Shown here: piece after piece, positions 63,003 to 64,000 of the stretch
How the letters are laid out: every line of letters begins with the position of its first letter
Position numbering within the stretch: position 1 is the first letter of the stretch
From: Hymenobacter aerilatus
Lineage (GTDB): Bacteria > Bacteroidota > Bacteroidia > Cytophagales > Hymenobacteraceae
Direction of reading: 5' to 3'
DNA: 64,000 nt
NCBI RefSeq assembly: GCF_022921095.1
Contig: NZ_CP095053.1
Coordinates: 5,064,501-5,128,500, forward strand
The notes under the pieces: model-generated
What the model was told of the DNA's origin: nothing
The model's input: only the letters and a program-made list of their open reading frames with translations
The model's database searches: none
Program-made: the position numbers and the translations under genes

Positions 63003-64000
63003 ATGCGTTTCGCAGATATTCCGGGTAATGAGGAGGTGAAGCGGGTGTTGGCGCAGTCGGTGCAACGGCAGCACGTGGCGCATGCGCAGCTGTTTCGGGG
63101 CGCCGAGGGCTCGGCGGCGCTGGCGCTGGCGCTGGCGTATGCTGCCTATCTCAATTGCGAAGAGCGTAGCCTGCAGGATGCCGATTCGTGCGGACACTGC
63201 GCCAGCTGCCAGAAAATCGACAAGCTAATTCACCCCGACCTCAACTTTATCCTACCCGTTACGACCACCAAGGCGGTGCCGAAGGATGCGGTGAGCAGCA
63301 AGTTTGCGGGCGAGTGGCGCCAATTTGTGCTTGAAAATCCCTACCAAGGCCTCAACGATTGGATGCAGCACATCGGGGCCGATAACAAGCAGGGTAGCAT
63401 TTCAAAAGAGGAAAGCCTGCAACTGCTACGGTTAGTATCGCTCACGGCGTTTGAGGCGCGCTACAAAACAGTGGTTATCTGGCTGCCCGAGCTAATGCAC
63501 CCGGCCGCTGCCAACGCCGTGCTGAAACTGCTGGAAGAGCCGCCACCCGCTACTGTGTTTTTGTTGGTGAGCAACGCGCCCGAGCAGTTGCTACCCACTA
63601 TCATCAGCCGAGTCCAGCCCATGGTAGTGCGTCCCTTATCGGAGGCAGTGCTAACGGCCTACCTCCGCGACCAACGGCACCTGCCCGAAGTCAAAGCCCA
63701 CCAGGTAGCGCAGCTAGCCGAAGGCAACTTGGGCGCCGCTCTGGCAGCGGCCACTGCTTCGGAACAGGACCACGACTACCTGACCTTCTTTATGGACTGG
63801 ATGCGGCAGTGCTATGGCTACAAAGTAGACAAACTGCTGAGTAAAAGCGACGAGTTTCAGAAGCTAGGCCGTGAGAATCAGAAAGAATTGTTGCATTACT
63901 CCTTAGGCGTGTTGCGCAAGGTGCTGCTCTTTGGCCTCGATGCGCAGCTGGTGCCGCACTTGGCCGCCAACGAGCAGCAGTTTGTAACCGGCTTCAGCAA
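63003..64000 (+). CDS. holB: DNA polymerase III delta' subunit, partial at the right edge
   Basis: The frame from ATG 63003 (MRFADIPGNEEVKRVLAQSV) stays open to the window end, giving the first 332 residues. HAQLFRGAEGSAALALALAY takes the place of the P-loop (degenerate, as in delta'), the zinc-site cysteines are in CGHCASCQKI, and ANAVLKLLEEPPPATVFLLV with TIISRVQPM is the clamp-loader core (sensor 1, then SRC-like SRV). The SRC motif is SRV here, fitting a non-ATPase subunit. It loads the sliding clamp with the other clamp-loader subunits. Confidence 0.9.
   Translation, partial: MRFADIPGNEEVKRVLAQSVQRQHVAHAQLFRGAEGSAALALALAYAAYLNCEERSLQDADSCGHCASCQKIDKLIHPDLNFILPVTTTKAVPKDAVSSKFAGEWRQFVLENPYQGLNDWMQHIGADNKQGSISKEESLQLLRLVSLTAFEARYKTVVIWLPELMHPAAANAVLKLLEEPPPATVFLLVSNAPEQLLPTIISRVQPMVVRPLSEAVLTAYLRDQRHLPEVKAHQVAQLAEGNLGAALAAATASEQDHDYLTFFMDWMRQCYGYKVDKLLSKSDEFQKLGRENQKELLHYSLGVLRKVLLFGLDAQLVPHLAANEQQFVTGFS

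Overview
The window looks like a chromosomal segment of a GC-rich Bacteroidota bacterium of the Hymenobacter type (Cytophagales). The signs are Bacteroidota-style promoters (TTTG, 17-23 bases, TAnnTTTG), few Shine-Dalgarno sites, a TonB-dependent receptor with a carboxypeptidase-like N-terminal domain, fused SecDF, DUF3108, DUF2490 and DUF4332 proteins, and tandem Ferritin_2-type genes. The genus is inferred from protein style, not from a marker gene. About 60 genes are supported. No rRNA, tRNA, CRISPR array, phage or intact insertion sequence was seen.

Layout. 1-4.6 kb: DUF3108 fragment, recA, an outer-membrane barrel, a GNAT and an SDR. 4.7-10.3 kb: MoxR ATPase and two SurA/PpiD-type periplasmic chaperones. 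10.4-13.4 kb: a complete RsbU/RsbV/RsbW-like partner-switching operon. 13.7-17.9 kb: guaB diverging from a secreted GH2 glycosidase with a LacI-type operator-like palindrome. 18-18.6 kb: an AT-rich island with a GNAT gene broken by one stop codon. 18.9-24.3 kb: SDR, two outer-membrane proteins, hrpB. 24.5-27.6 kb: rhodanese, pnuC plus nicotinamide riboside kinase, aldose epimerase, GNAT. 28.2-30.8 kb: a TPP riboswitch followed by a TonB-dependent receptor, presumably for thiamine or a precursor. 31-37 kb: amino-acid permease, glutaryl-CoA dehydrogenase-like enzyme, a HIRAN protein, a DUF4268 protein, a GT39 glycosyltransferase. 37.5-39.2 kb: a HAD phosphatase and a UbiA-type phosphoribosyl-polyprenyl synthase. 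40.6-43.4 kb: DUF4332 protein, ruvB, queG.

43.7-49.2 kb is the most unusual region: three tandem pairs of ferritin-like genes. Each pair is a lipoprotein-type plus a non-lipoprotein-type gene and each ends in its own strong hairpin terminator. Some copies have lost metal ligands. It is followed by a BatD-like protein, aroC, a frameshifted HTTM gene, a sodium:proton antiporter, an Nfu-type Fe-S protein, secDF, udk, rdgB, rpmE2, a GlmU-like enzyme and the start of holB at the right edge.

Across the window lies a family of long intergenic palindromes (at about 24.4, 27.1, 30.9 and 59.6 kb, with shorter relatives at 52.2 and 61.6 kb) sharing the cores GTCATCCTGAGC, GAAGGACCTT and AGAACGA.
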